A DNA stretch of 28,858 nt, taken from IMG/VR virus record IMGVR_UViG_3300028920_000752, positions 1-28,858 of that record. One strand, 5' to 3'. The stretch is from a virus. Every line of letters starts with the position of its first letter. The stretch's first letter is position 1. This document shows positions 10,418 through 19,310 of the stretch, piece by piece. Position numbers and translations under genes: made by a program. A model generated the notes under the pieces. The model saw nothing but the letters and a program-made list of their open reading frames with translations. It was not told the DNA's origin and made no database searches.

Positions 10418-11185
10418 ATGCCAGAGATGGCAGAAGAAATCGTAGCAACTGAGCAAGTGAGCGAAGACGCTGCGTCGGTGTCCGCAGAGGGTGCGGGGAG
10501 CGCCGAACAGGAACGGGAGAGTGGCGAGCAAGCGCCCGACGTGCAGAAGATGTACGATGAGGCGCAAAAGCTCATTGGCAAGCAGGGAGAGGAACTCGGG
10601 CAACTCAGACAACAGTCCAAGATATTGGAACTGGAACTTGAGCAGACCCGTCTCTCCAAGAAACTCGGTGCAACAGATGAAGGCAGCCGCGAACAAGAGA
10701 AGCTCGACAAAGAGTGGCAAGAACTCAAGGAGCGAGCGGCTGACGATCCGACGGTTGCGCTTGATGCAATGGAACGGTATGCGGCGCGGGTTGAGGAGCG
10801 GATTAAGAAACAGCGAGAAGAACTCCGGCAAGAGTTTCTCGCAGAAATCCGGGATCGTGATCCGAGCTATCTGGCACGCAAGAAAGAAGTCGATACGCTC
10901 ATGCAGGAGATGGGCATCAATGATCGAGAAATCGCTATGCGCGTCTTGGATAAGCTGGACGCCTCGCGTCCGCCGAAGAATGCACCAGCCCAGACACCCC
11001 CAGGAGTGCCCAGTACCAAACGGTTGGTGGAAGAAGAACCAGAGTCAAGCCTAGATGAAAAGCAACTGGCCGTCATTAACGCACATATGCGTGCGACGGG
11101 CCTAGGCGGGCTTGACGAAGCTGGCATCAAGGAAATGCAACGTCGGGACATCGAACGCAGGAAGCGTGCACGGAGGGCTAGTTAA
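10418..11185 (+). CDS. Probable head scaffolding protein
   Basis: A 255-residue protein with a strong TAGGAGG ribosome site. It has an acidic, low-complexity N-terminus, a long coiled-coil region at about residues 45-145 (KLIGKQGEELGQLRQQSKILELEL, later EERIKKQREELRQEF), a Pro-rich linker (APAQTPPGVPSTKR) and a very basic C-terminus (RRDIERRKRARRAS). This is the common layout of phage scaffolds: a coiled-coil core and a basic C-terminal helix that docks onto the capsid protein. It lies between portal and capsid genes as expected. No protease signature is seen here or nearby. Confidence 0.65.
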   Translation: MPEMAEEIVATEQVSEDAASVSAEGAGSAEQERESGEQAPDVQKMYDEAQKLIGKQGEELGQLRQQSKILELELEQTRLSKKLGATDEGSREQEKLDKEWQELKERAADDPTVALDAMERYAARVEERIKKQREELRQEFLAEIRDRDPSYLARKKEVDTLMQEMGINDREIAMRVLDKLDASRPPKNAPAQTPPGVPSTKRLVEEEPESSLDEKQLAVINAHMRATGLGGLDEAGIKEMQRRDIERRKRARRAS

Positions 11186-11862
11186 TGAGCGCAGAAGTCG
11201 CCACACCAATCGCGAGAAGTGGACGACGGGGACCACAGGGTGAGTCAGTGAGGCGGAAGGTGTCTACATCGGATATACATGCCCAAGAACAAGCGTATCT
11301 GCAAGAGGACATCGCGAAGGCGCGACGTGAGCAGTTGCGGAAACTGGAGATCATCCGGAAACGCAAGACGGCTCATGGGATTCAGGTCGGACTGGGAGAT
11401 ACGGCAGTTGACGCGGGCAAAGAAAAGCTGATGAGGTTTTGCCCTGAAGCCTTCTGGCGTGACGCAGACGGAAAAATTGTACCGCCACCTCGGAGAGATA
11501 AGCCCGTACCATCGGGATACAAGCCTCCGGATGTTGTGGCGCGCTATAAGGACAGGCGGGATTGGGATCAAGAGATCGCACGCGGATGGGAACCTATCGT
11601 CGATGACCACAAAGAAGTGGCGCAGGACGAGAATGACCCAGCCATGAAAATCCCGTATGAGATCTGGCTTGCGGAACGCAAAGCAGTCGGGAAGGAGTCC
11701 TCGGATCGACTTCCGTTCCATACGGAGAAAGACCTAGCAAACACCGAAGCATTGAGCGCGGATATGGCCAGCGCCATGTCGGATTCTACAATGCAAAAAC
11801 AATGGGAAAAGGCCAAGGGAGACGAGGAGGCCGCGTTCCCAATCGAGAGTAAAGGAGGCTAA
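11185..11862 (+). CDS. Hypothetical protein of the head module (225 aa)
   Basis: The start overlaps the scaffold stop (TAATG). The first 60 residues are basic and helical (DIHAQEQAYLQEDIAKARREQLRKLEIIRKRK), the middle contains FCPEAFWRDADGKIVPPPRRDKPVPSGYKPP, and the C-terminus is Ala/Met/Glu-rich and helical. The composition suits an assembly factor or minor head protein rather than an enzyme. I recognise no family. Its place between scaffold and decoration genes makes a head role likely. Confidence 0.6.
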   Translation: MSAEVATPIARSGRRGPQGESVRRKVSTSDIHAQEQAYLQEDIAKARREQLRKLEIIRKRKTAHGIQVGLGDTAVDAGKEKLMRFCPEAFWRDADGKIVPPPRRDKPVPSGYKPPDVVARYKDRRDWDQEIARGWEPIVDDHKEVAQDENDPAMKIPYEIWLAERKAVGKESSDRLPFHTEKDLANTEALSADMASAMSDSTMQKQWEKAKGDEEAAFPIESKGG

Positions 11863-11864
11863 CC

Positions 11865-12341
11865 GTGGCTATCTCTGCAAAGGGAAACCCCAAGGTGGTG
11901 CATGGTAAGCTGAACGTACAGAGTCATCGGGCGACTGATACGCAGACGTGGAAGGCTGGAGAGTTCTGTTATGCGACATCCGGCGCATATAGTCCAGTCG
12001 CAAACGATGGCGTGAATATCGACGGACAGTTCATGCAGGATCAAACCGCTAGCACCTCAAGTTCTGACGTGTGGGTTGGCGTGATTCCGTCAAGCTCCGT
12101 CATATTCGAGGGCTATACGTGCAGTGCAACGTCGGACGCAGCCGTAGCGCGAACGAATAAAAACATTCCTTATGCGCTTACGGTGTCGTCTAATCAGCAC
12201 ATGATTGATGTGTCTGACACCGGGCATGACGCTGTAGTCATCACGGACGTTGCGTGGGACTATGAACCGTTCAAGAACAGCTCCACGGATTCGCCGGGCA
12301 AGTGCAAGTTCTATGTGCTGACGGCGGCGCTTGAAGCATAA
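11865..12341 (+). CDS. Probable head decoration/stabilisation protein
   Basis: GTG start at 11865 with AAAGGAGG just upstream. The 158-residue product is beta-rich and polar: KAGEFCYATSGAYSPVANDG, then SSDVWVGVIPSSSVIFEG, and TDVAWDYEPF. Its N-terminus (MAISAKGNPKVVHGKL) and the 'tWkaGe' segment resemble small capsid decoration proteins encoded directly before the major capsid gene. Such trimers cap the surface of the expanded head. Assigned mainly from order, size and beta content. Confidence 0.55.
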   Translation: MAISAKGNPKVVHGKLNVQSHRATDTQTWKAGEFCYATSGAYSPVANDGVNIDGQFMQDQTASTSSSDVWVGVIPSSSVIFEGYTCSATSDAAVARTNKNIPYALTVSSNQHMIDVSDTGHDAVVITDVAWDYEPFKNSSTDSPGKCKFYVLTAALEA

Positions 12342-12354
12342 GGAGGAATAAACA

Positions 12355-13317
12355 ATGCCTACTACTGCATCTGCAAGCGCCTTGACTAACTGGTATGCCC
12401 AGCCTGGCGCACTCGAACGACGCGTATACACCGACCTACTGGACAAGGAAATGGATGCCGTAGAGATTACGGCAGACCGTGTAAAGATCCAGTTGGACGA
12501 TCTGTATACGACCCGTGGCGACAAGAAAGACAGCACCATCAAGATCGCAGACGTGAGCAGCATCGCTGATCTGCCTGTCAAGAGTGAAGATATTGATGAT
12601 CTGCCTGTCAGTCACGTCGCTCCCGGATGGGATATCACGCTGACCCCTGTCAACTACCGGCAGTCCCTCAAAGTTACAGAGGACATGCAGGAAATGGACC
12701 GGTTCGGACGCGTGATGCAAATGATGGCTGGTCTGATGAAAGGTGGCTTGCGCCAGAAGCAGTACGCACTCGCGGACCTCTTCAACAACGCGTTTGCCAC
12801 TTACACGGGTGGAGATGGAATGTATCTCCTCGATACAGGACATCCGTATCGAGATCCCTCAGCAGGAACGTGGGATAACCTGGATACTGGTGCACTGACT
12901 CATGGGAGACTGTCTACGGCTCGGGTGAACTTCCGCAAGAGCACCAATGATAAGGGTCATCGCGACCCGATCAAGCTCATGCGGCTACTTGTTCCGCCTG
13001 ACCTGGAGCAGAAGGCTATCGAGATCCGCAAAGCGGAGAAGATGCCAGAGAACGCTCTGAATCAGCCTAACTGGTTGCAGAACACGTTCGACATTCAGGT
13101 GTGCGACTGGTTCACCGGCACGAACGACTGGTTCTGCTGGGGCGACCATACCGAACCTGCGGAGGCTGGACTGTATTACGGCGAGAGATATCCTCTCTCT
13201 GTGCGTCCACTTCCGGCTGGCGAATTGACCGCTGGGATTATCTGGGGCCGCTATCTGAAGGTGGCCTTTGATTACTCCTTCAACGTGGTCAAGAACCTGC
13301 GTGGTTCAACGGGTTAA
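12355..13317 (+). CDS. Major capsid protein (Mu gpT-like, HK97 fold)
   Basis: A 320-residue protein with one of the best ribosome sites in the window (AAGGAGGAATAAACA). It matches the gpT-like capsid layout: an N-terminal helix (LERRVYTDLLDKEM), strands LTPVNYRQSLKVTEDMQEMD, a spine-helix region (GGLRQKQYALADLFNNAFATYTG), then DGMYLLDTGHPYRD with the typical D-G-x-x-L-x-x-x-H-P, LSTARVNFRKSTNDKGH, RLLVPPDLEQKAIEI and the C-terminal strand FDIQVCDWFTGTNDWFCWGD. Many copies form the icosahedral shell. No long N-terminal delta domain is present, in keeping with a separate scaffold gene. A strong hairpin follows the stop codon. Confidence 0.8.
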   Translation: MPTTASASALTNWYAQPGALERRVYTDLLDKEMDAVEITADRVKIQLDDLYTTRGDKKDSTIKIADVSSIADLPVKSEDIDDLPVSHVAPGWDITLTPVNYRQSLKVTEDMQEMDRFGRVMQMMAGLMKGGLRQKQYALADLFNNAFATYTGGDGMYLLDTGHPYRDPSAGTWDNLDTGALTHGRLSTARVNFRKSTNDKGHRDPIKLMRLLVPPDLEQKAIEIRKAEKMPENALNQPNWLQNTFDIQVCDWFTGTNDWFCWGDHTEPAEAGLYYGERYPLSVRPLPAGELTAGIIWGRYLKVAFDYSFNVVKNLRGSTG

Positions 13318-13330
13318 TGGAAACACTGTC

Positions 13331-13356
13331 AGGGGGATGGTTCATTCCATCCCCCT
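13331..13356 (+). promoter_or_regulatory. Perfect stem-loop after the capsid gene
   Basis: AGGGGGATGG (13331-13340) and CCATCCCCCT (13347-13356) form a perfect 10-base-pair stem with loop TTCATT. No U tract follows, so it is not a standard terminator. It ends 5 bases before the AAAGGAG ribosome site of the next gene. A role in partial termination or in protecting the 3' end of the capsid message is likely. Confidence 0.6.
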
Positions 13357-13374
13357 GGCGCAAAGGAGAATGAG

Positions 13375-15657
13375 ATGAGCGAAAAGAAGACGAAGGCATC
13401 CGACAAGGATGTAAGCACCGAGACCAAAGTGTCCGGCGTAGCGTCGGCTAAGGATCTGGAACAGGCGTGGGGCGTGATTCGCAAGATCACGATTGCGCTT
13501 GAGCGGATTTTGGGCATCGACATTAACAGGGATGGCGTGATTGGGAAGGACAAAGGGCAGGTGAGCGTGCGACTGGTTGCGGGAATTGGATTGCTCCTCA
13601 TGATCGCGCTTAGCATTAGCGTGTATGCCGGGGCGCGGACTCTGTGGTCGTTGGATGATGCCGCGGGGAACGCTGGCGTATTTGCCATCACGACGGATGA
13701 TGACGGCACGTCCGATCTCTCGTTGAACGGTGGCGCATTGTCCATGGGTGATCTCACGACAAGTGGCGACATCGACATTGATGGCGGAGACATCACGGCT
13801 CCTGCCGATTTGACGATTACGCCTGCCGGTGGCGATGTGATTATCGCCGCTAATCTGCAAGTGAGCGGGACGACCGGCATTGACGCGACGGCTGGCGACT
13901 ACATCATGGAGAACGACGAGATTCTCCGTAATGATGTCAATAGCGATGTGGAGATCATCTTCGCAGATACGGGCGCGATACTAGGGCAGCTTATTATCGA
14001 CAGCTCTACTCTCAGCGCGACGATGGCGGCGAACGATCTCTACGAAATCATCGCTCGGGCACAGAACGATTCGGCTGAAGCAATCGACTATATCACGCTT
14101 CAACTGAAGATTCTGGACGAGACGACTAATACGGAAGATAGCGCGTTTATCTTCCAGGGGCAGGTCGATGGCACCGAGACGACCATTGCTCAGTTGGATG
14201 GCGCTAATGGGCTGGATCTGCAAGTAGGCAAGATCACGCTGGCCAATGACGAGACCATTGACAATTCGGCCACTGACGACACCGTGACGGTTGCCTCTGG
14301 AGATGCGAGCCTGATCTTCGAGCTGAAGACGCCTAACACTACGGCGGGTAGCGTCACGCTGGCAATGACCACCGACAACTCAACGGACGCCGGTGACGAC
14401 ACTGCGTGGTTGGCTGCGGATGGTGGCACGATTGCTTACCAAACGGACATTGATTCGGCTGGTACACTGGCCACTAAGTGGACGCTTGGCAACCAGGGCC
14501 TGATGACCCTGAAGAATGGGGAGACGGTCGATAACAGCACAACCGATGACACGGTTACGATTGCATCGGATGACGCGGCATTGATCGTTGAGATGAAATC
14601 GCCTCTGACGAGTGCTGGCAATGTGACGCTGAAGGCCATCTCTGATAACTCCACAGATGCAGGCGACGACATGGCCCTCTTCTTTGAAGATGGCGGCACG
14701 ATGAGTTATCAGACTGATGCCGATTCTGCGGGCACGTTGGCCACTAAGCTGAGCATTGATAAAGACGGGCTGGTGACATTGGATAGCGGCGAGACGATTA
14801 ACAACAACACCACGGACGACACCATTACGGTAGCGTCCGATGATGCCAGTTTGGTCTTTGAGCTGAAGACACCCAACGATACGGCGGGTAGTGTGACGCT
14901 GAGAGCTACGACTGATAATTCAACGGATGCCGGTGACGATACTGCGTTACTGTTTGAGGATGGCGGCACGATGTCTTACCAAACCGATATTGATTCGGCT
15001 GGTACACTGGCCACTAAGCTGGCTGTTAACAACCAGGGTATCGTGACGCTCAAGAACGGTGAGCAGATCGACAATGCGACGGCAGATGCGGCAATCGACA
15101 TCACGTTTGATGATGATGCCACTACGCTTGGCGTTGTGAGGCTTGAGTCCACAAATCCGAGCGGAAGCATGTCCGCTGGCGATCAGATGGAGATTGTGTG
15201 CAGAGCGCAGAACGATTCGGCTGAGGCGATTGATTACGCAACTATCCAGTTCGAGATCATCGACGAGACGACCAATACCGAAGATGCTGCGTTTATCTTC
15301 ACCAGTCAAGTAAACGGAACGGCGACTACAGCCGCACAGCTCGACGCTGTTACTGGATTGGCGATGGGCACTGCGCTGAAGGTTACGTCGGACGACATCG
15401 AGTCCTCAAGTCGGAATGTGGTCATATCGAAGGATGCGACCACGATCTATGCCATCGAATCTGGTACATGCACGAATGGCCAAACCGTGACGTTCACCAC
15501 GGCATTCAGCAGTGGTACTCCGGTAGTCATTCTGACTTATCAGGAAGACGCTGGCGTGGATACGGTCTGTGAAGCTACAAGCATTACCACCACGAACTTT
15601 GCCTGTCAGGCAGCGGCTGCTAAAGACGTTGGCTGGATGGCAATGGGTGTGAAATAG
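13375..15657 (+). CDS. Membrane-anchored repeat fibre protein with tail-fibre-like tip
   Basis: A 760-residue protein. Residues 1-65 are polar, with D-I-N-R-D-G-V-I (49-56), an EF-hand/dockerin-like calcium loop lacking the final acidic residue. Residues about 66-87 (RLVAGIGLLLMIALSISVYAGA) form one membrane helix, followed by about 670 residues rich in Thr, Asp, Ser and Ala. A duplicated unit with RAQNDSAEAIDY (first copy near 14058, second near 15202) flanks three 90-residue repeats (270 bases each, from 14251). The end (GQTVTFTTAFSSGTPVVILTY ... NFACQ ... GWMAMGVK) resembles C-terminal tips of phage tail fibres. Placement among virion genes suggests a structural fibre. Membrane insertion would fit an exposed host-surface protein; which is true is unclear. 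Confidence 0.65.
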   Translation: MSEKKTKASDKDVSTETKVSGVASAKDLEQAWGVIRKITIALERILGIDINRDGVIGKDKGQVSVRLVAGIGLLLMIALSISVYAGARTLWSLDDAAGNAGVFAITTDDDGTSDLSLNGGALSMGDLTTSGDIDIDGGDITAPADLTITPAGGDVIIAANLQVSGTTGIDATAGDYIMENDEILRNDVNSDVEIIFADTGAILGQLIIDSSTLSATMAANDLYEIIARAQNDSAEAIDYITLQLKILDETTNTEDSAFIFQGQVDGTETTIAQLDGANGLDLQVGKITLANDETIDNSATDDTVTVASGDASLIFELKTPNTTAGSVTLAMTTDNSTDAGDDTAWLAADGGTIAYQTDIDSAGTLATKWTLGNQGLMTLKNGETVDNSTTDDTVTIASDDAALIVEMKSPLTSAGNVTLKAISDNSTDAGDDMALFFEDGGTMSYQTDADSAGTLATKLSIDKDGLVTLDSGETINNNTTDDTITVASDDASLVFELKTPNDTAGSVTLRATTDNSTDAGDDTALLFEDGGTMSYQTDIDSAGTLATKLAVNNQGIVTLKNGEQIDNATADAAIDITFDDDATTLGVVRLESTNPSGSMSAGDQMEIVCRAQNDSAEAIDYATIQFEIIDETTNTEDAAFIFTSQVNGTATTAAQLDAVTGLAMGTALKVTSDDIESSSRNVVISKDATTIYAIESGTCTNGQTVTFTTAFSSGTPVVILTYQEDAGVDTVCEATSITTTNFACQAAAAKDVGWMAMGVK
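14251..15060 (+). repeat. Three tandem 270-base coding repeats
   Basis: Units at 14251-14520, 14521-14790 and 14791-15060. Each encodes 90 residues beginning GET/DET-[IV]-[DN]-N, with TDDT[VI]T[VI]AS, a LIFELKTP-like strand, TDNSTDAGDD, DGGT[MI][SA]YQT and DSAGTLATK. DNA identity between units is high but not complete, so the duplication is not very recent or is under selection. Confidence 0.85.
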
Positions 15658-15680
15658 CTTCTTCGCTAACAAACCAACCT

Positions 15681-15707
15681 GGGTGGGGAGTTCAATGCTC
15701 CCCGCCC
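15681..15707 (+). promoter_or_regulatory. Strong stem-loop before the next gene
   Basis: GGGTGGGGAG (15681-15690) pairs with CTCCCCGCCC (15698-15707) with one G-U pair and loop TTCAATG. It directly precedes TAGGAGG, the ribosome site for ATG 15720, and has no U tract. It is the counterpart of the hairpin at 13331, so the fibre gene is flanked on both sides by such structures. Confidence 0.55.
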
Positions 15708-15719
15708 TAGGAGGAATAC

Positions 15720-16181
15720 ATGAAACGGTTTGGATGGCTTTTGCTTGTACCGCTTGCCGTCTGCCTAGTGGTCTGTACATGGGCCGAAATGGACTCATGG
15801 TCACTGACTGATTCGAGTGTTAGTCTGGTTGCGACGAATACGTCTGGCAATGCGATTAGCAGGGAGCACGTCTACGGCTATCTGTATGCCATAGCCGTTG
15901 ACCTTGGTAGCGTAGGCTCACCGGACATTGACATCGACATCGTGACAACCACGGGCGAAACGGGTGGCGAGCAGACGTTGTACACGGCTGACGATGTGAC
16001 GGCTGATACGGGATGGTTGTTCCCGCGCTTCTATGGACACGACAGTAGCGGAACAATGATAGGTCCAGCGACGAATACGCTGAGCATGCTGCCCCTTGTT
16101 GGCGACAACGTGGAATTGCGAGCATATGACTCGAATACGAATGCAGCCACTGTAGAAGTGTTGTTTGTGATCGAGAAGTGA
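15720..16181 (+). CDS. Exported hypothetical protein (153 aa)
   Basis: ATG 15720 follows TAGGAGG. The N-terminus is a Sec-type signal peptide: MKR, a hydrophobic core FGWLLLVPLAVCLVVC and a likely cleavage after TWA (residue 22). The mature part is beta-rich and polar: MDSWSLTDSSVSLVATNTSG, GYLYAIAVDLGSVGSPDIDIDI, GWLFPRFYGHDSSG, ending in VEVLFVIEK. Without the signal it would resemble small phage neck or tail-completion proteins placed at this point. No family recognised. Confidence 0.65.
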   Translation: MKRFGWLLLVPLAVCLVVCTWAEMDSWSLTDSSVSLVATNTSGNAISREHVYGYLYAIAVDLGSVGSPDIDIDIVTTTGETGGEQTLYTADDVTADTGWLFPRFYGHDSSGTMIGPATNTLSMLPLVGDNVELRAYDSNTNAATVEVLFVIEK

Positions 16182-16188
16182 GCCCGTC

Positions 16189-16611
16189 ATGGCGGACATA
16201 AACGGAACAGCCTTTTTCGAGCGGATGCGGCGTAAGTTTGGACGTGGTGCTACGGAAGAAAACTTCCTGGAAGATTACTATGACGCGGTAACGGACGCGC
16301 TGAGGCATATCTGGCTTCATGCCAATAACACCTCGACCCGTCCTACTGTATCTAACGCAAAGAGCGACATATCTTTCTCGGAAGACTACGAGCACGTCCT
16401 GGATGCTGGAACGGACTACTATCTCATGCTGAGGGGCTACAAGCCTAGGCAGAGTGGTCCGAACCAGCCCTTTGACGTTGAGACGGCGAGACGGCGATTT
16501 GAGGGCACGTCGCGAGATATTGGGGCGCTTGACCTCTACGTCATGGAGCTGCATCACGACACGCAGACGAGCGATGGACAGGATACGCTTGGACGAGGCG
16601 CGATTGACTAG
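16189..16611 (+). CDS. Hypothetical protein, possible head-tail connector
   Basis: A 140-residue protein starting 7 bases after the previous stop. The N-terminal half is helical (FFERMRRKFGRGATEENFLEDYYDAVTDALRHIWLHANN) and resembles the helical bundle of head-tail adaptor proteins, and the C-terminal part is mixed. Position after the capsid module and before tail proteins fits a connector joining portal and tail. This is a guess from order and helix content. Confidence 0.5.
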   Translation: MADINGTAFFERMRRKFGRGATEENFLEDYYDAVTDALRHIWLHANNTSTRPTVSNAKSDISFSEDYEHVLDAGTDYYLMLRGYKPRQSGPNQPFDVETARRRFEGTSRDIGALDLYVMELHHDTQTSDGQDTLGRGAID

Positions 16612-16625
16612 CTGGAGGCTAGGCT

Positions 16626-17726
16626 ATGGGACAGTGGACTCCACTGGCGTCGAAGTTCCCGGCGACGCTCGTCAAGGACGTACCGCCGGATAAACTTGAC
16701 GACGGCCAAACACCGGACGCATACGGGCTTGGGCTTGATCGTCCAGGCTCTCTATACGCGGGGAGCCTGCCTACTGGGACCGCGCCGCCGTCCTACTCTA
16801 TGGCGGACCCTACCACTGACCACACGCCTCTGGGGATGACTGTCGCCAACTACGACTGGTCGCATGCTTACGACCGCAGTTGGGCGCTAGGCGACTCCAC
16901 ACACCGCAGCAACATCATCTACTACTTCGCCCCCGGCTACGGGACGGATCTCTTTACGCAGGGCTTTCCGGAGATACTATGCGACGATACAACTGGCAAT
17001 CTGAACAAGCTCGCCTTTGCTGGCAACTACGCCGTGGGGTTCAAGTCCGACTCGCTGTATCTGGTGCCGAACGCTATAGATCCTCGCGGGAACTTTGTGC
17101 GTACCCTGATAGCCCAGTCCGATTCGACTGGGGGAGTGGCGACAGGCGACACGACGGATGTCTGCACGTTTGAGGGGAGCGTCTTCTGGAATAACGCCAA
17201 GGGCTTCTTCTCGTTCGACGGCAGGCAGATCAAGGAATGGACACAGCCGATCCGGAACAACATCGGCAACTTCACCGGAGCGCATTTGGACGGGACGAAT
17301 AGCAGCGGCATAGACTGCGTGAAGCGTCGCGTGATAGCTGACGACGGGACATTGAAGTACGTCGTGGATCTGAATGATGGCGGGTTGTACGACTACACGA
17401 CTAGCGGCTTTAGGTGGACAAGTAAGACGCTGCGGAGTGACAAGCGTGACGAGAACGTGCGTGTGACCATGCTTCGGTTCCATGTGGAGCACTCCACGAC
17501 AGCCGACAACAAGCGCATCAAGTACCAGATCATGAAGGAAGACGGCAAGAACTGGTATCCTGCCGAGGAATACAATGTCCGCTATGAGAACGAGTATCAC
17601 TCTAAGTGCCAATTCGGCACGGAACACGGGACGGGCGACCAGGAGCGGTGGGCCATAAGGATCACCAGCATGCCGAGTGGACTGTACATCAACCAGATAG
17701 ACGTGTTGGCAGAGTACGGGGTATAG
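16626..17726 (+). CDS. Tail/neck structural protein, possible beta-propeller
   Basis: A 366-residue protein with TGGAGG upstream. The segments AFAGNYAVGFKSDSLYLV, then TDVCTFEGSVFWNNAKGFFSFDGRQIKEW, resemble blades of the beta-propeller-like proteins that many short-tailed phages encode for the neck (P22 gp10-like stabilisation proteins). Further strands: KYVVDLNDGGLYDYTTSGFRW and the C-terminal WAIRITSMPSGLYINQIDVLAEYGV. The N-terminus (WTPLASKFPATLVKDVPPDKL) is also like that family. Its likely role is closing the portal channel or forming the tail hub. Confidence 0.55.
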   Translation: MGQWTPLASKFPATLVKDVPPDKLDDGQTPDAYGLGLDRPGSLYAGSLPTGTAPPSYSMADPTTDHTPLGMTVANYDWSHAYDRSWALGDSTHRSNIIYYFAPGYGTDLFTQGFPEILCDDTTGNLNKLAFAGNYAVGFKSDSLYLVPNAIDPRGNFVRTLIAQSDSTGGVATGDTTDVCTFEGSVFWNNAKGFFSFDGRQIKEWTQPIRNNIGNFTGAHLDGTNSSGIDCVKRRVIADDGTLKYVVDLNDGGLYDYTTSGFRWTSKTLRSDKRDENVRVTMLRFHVEHSTTADNKRIKYQIMKEDGKNWYPAEEYNVRYENEYHSKCQFGTEHGTGDQERWAIRITSMPSGLYINQIDVLAEYGV

Positions 17727-17727
17727 C

Positions 17728-18639
17728 ATGGCGAGAGCAAACAAGTGGTGGCAAGCAACGGACTTCGGGGCGACTGCCGCAGACCAAAGAACCGGACTCA
17801 ATAATACGGCAAAGGCCGAGCGCGTTCGCATAGCCGACCAGGGACATACGGACCTCATCCTTCGATACTGGGATCATGTTGACCGCAGCCAAGCAGAGAC
17901 ACTGAAGGACGCCCTGAACGGAGTCTCTTCTATCAACACCCCGAAGGTCGACGGGCAAGCCACGGATGGCGATAACTGGATCAACTCGTTCGTCTACATC
18001 CAGGATGCCGATGATGGTAGCGCGACGATACGCCAATGGCTGACGCGGCCACTCTTGCAAACACCGACGGCGGACACAGCCCAGGCATCTCAAGGCGCAG
18101 GCACAGATATCACGGTCATGGAGCAGGCTGCTGTTGGACGATATGAGGCCACCAAGGCTCAGGAATATAGAGACATCTCTGACACTGACGCCAATACCAT
18201 TATGGCGTCTACTGATAGCACGTACACGCCGGATGGATTGGCCTTCTATAAGCACACCCGAGAGCGCCATGACGATGGCACAAACACCGTGCGCGTTACG
18301 GGGATGACGCCAAGCATTCATCTTGGCGCTGGGTTGCCAGATAATGCCAGCTTCACGCTCTACAACGTGATAAAGCAGACAAGGCCAGCGTCGGGCGCGG
18401 CGAATGGGCTCGGATATGAATTTAGGGAATATGTCTTGGTGAGAGCATGCCTGTACACGAGTTCTGAGAGCAGCGCGAAGAATCATCTCGACAATAGCGG
18501 AAGTGGCTCAGGCACAGGTAGCTTTATGAAGCGCCTTCAGAATGGAAATTTTTACGCCGAACGCTGGAGCTACACCCAGATAGGAAGCTGGCTTGGTACT
18601 GCCTGGCCAGATACTGACCCGAGCACGACGACAACATGA
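17728..18639 (+). CDS. Hypothetical virion-region protein (303 aa)
   Basis: ATG 17728 is 1 base after the previous stop. The product begins ARANKWWQATDFGATAADQRTG, has an alpha/beta middle (RYWDHVDRSQAETLKDALNGV) and a C-terminal region (GYEFREYVLVRACLYTSSESS, then GSGSGTGSFMKRLQNGNFY). No signal peptide or membrane segment. Not recognised; placed within the tail module, so probably structural. Its stop overlaps the next start (ATGA). Confidence 0.55.
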   Translation: MARANKWWQATDFGATAADQRTGLNNTAKAERVRIADQGHTDLILRYWDHVDRSQAETLKDALNGVSSINTPKVDGQATDGDNWINSFVYIQDADDGSATIRQWLTRPLLQTPTADTAQASQGAGTDITVMEQAAVGRYEATKAQEYRDISDTDANTIMASTDSTYTPDGLAFYKHTRERHDDGTNTVRVTGMTPSIHLGAGLPDNASFTLYNVIKQTRPASGAANGLGYEFREYVLVRACLYTSSESSAKNHLDNSGSGSGTGSFMKRLQNGNFYAERWSYTQIGSWLGTAWPDTDPSTTTT

Positions 18640-19310
18640 TCGCAAATGATCAAAGCGATAAGCCAAAAGAAGGCGATGTTTCTCTCGGTGCTAGTCAAGA
18701 CAATGAGAGCCTTGCGGCGACAGACATAGAATCGCTTCGTCAGGAAGTATCAGGTCTTGGCGCGATGGTATATCCTGTTGGCGCAGAATCATTGACAGGA
18801 TTGCATGATAGTCCGATTTATGCCATACGAGCAGACAATCAATACATCCAGGCATTCCGGCAAGGAGACGAGGTATTTCTTCTCGGCAGTCCGTCTGTCA
18901 ACATGGTCAACGTCCCCTACTGGTGCAGCACAACGAGTATTGCCTCGCCAGCAGCCGACACACAGTACGTCCAGTTTGAGACAGGCTATCTGAGAATCAA
19001 CAATGTGCAGCAAACTATTACACTGGGCACGGGCATGGGCGGCTCAGGCAACTTGGCATGGGATACAGCACAGGCGATCACGAAGGCGGCACGCTTCTAC
19101 ATGGAGCTGGACTACGGCAATGCCACATGGACGTTCAAGGTGATTGAGGCAGGTGGCGGGACCCCTGAGACTTTGCCGACAATGCCAGCAGGTAGTGCGA
19201 CCGTGAAGGTGTGGCCGATAGCGGATATCAACTGGGACGATACGAACAAAGTGATACCAGCGAACGGGATCGAACGCAGGTGGTCGTTTGAAATCAACTG
19301 GTCTGGGTAA
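18636..19310 (+). CDS. Hypothetical virion-region protein (224 aa)
   Basis: The start overlaps the previous TGA. After a polar N-terminus (MIANDQSDKPKEGDVSLGAS) comes a short helix (ATDIESLRQEVSGLG) and a long beta region with APQ-type polar loops: NQYIQAFRQGDEVFLLG, TQYVQFETGYLRINN, ARFYMELDYGNATWTFKVIEAGGG. It reads as a beta-sandwich, possibly a fibre base or receptor-binding domain. The last 23 bases overlap the next gene if that gene starts at TTG 19288. Confidence 0.55.
   Translation: MIANDQSDKPKEGDVSLGASQDNESLAATDIESLRQEVSGLGAMVYPVGAESLTGLHDSPIYAIRADNQYIQAFRQGDEVFLLGSPSVNMVNVPYWCSTTSIASPAADTQYVQFETGYLRINNVQQTITLGTGMGGSGNLAWDTAQAITKAARFYMELDYGNATWTFKVIEAGGGTPETLPTMPAGSATVKVWPIADINWDDTNKVIPANGIERRWSFEINWSG

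Noticed and set aside
13331-13356. Rho-independent terminator after the capsid gene
   Set aside because: The stem is strong but it is followed by GGCGCAAAGG with no run of T.
15856-18486. Long minus-strand ORFs opposite tail genes (15856-16557, 16977-17858, 17689-18486)
   Set aside because: They overlap each other and three + strand genes joined by short gaps and ATGA junctions.
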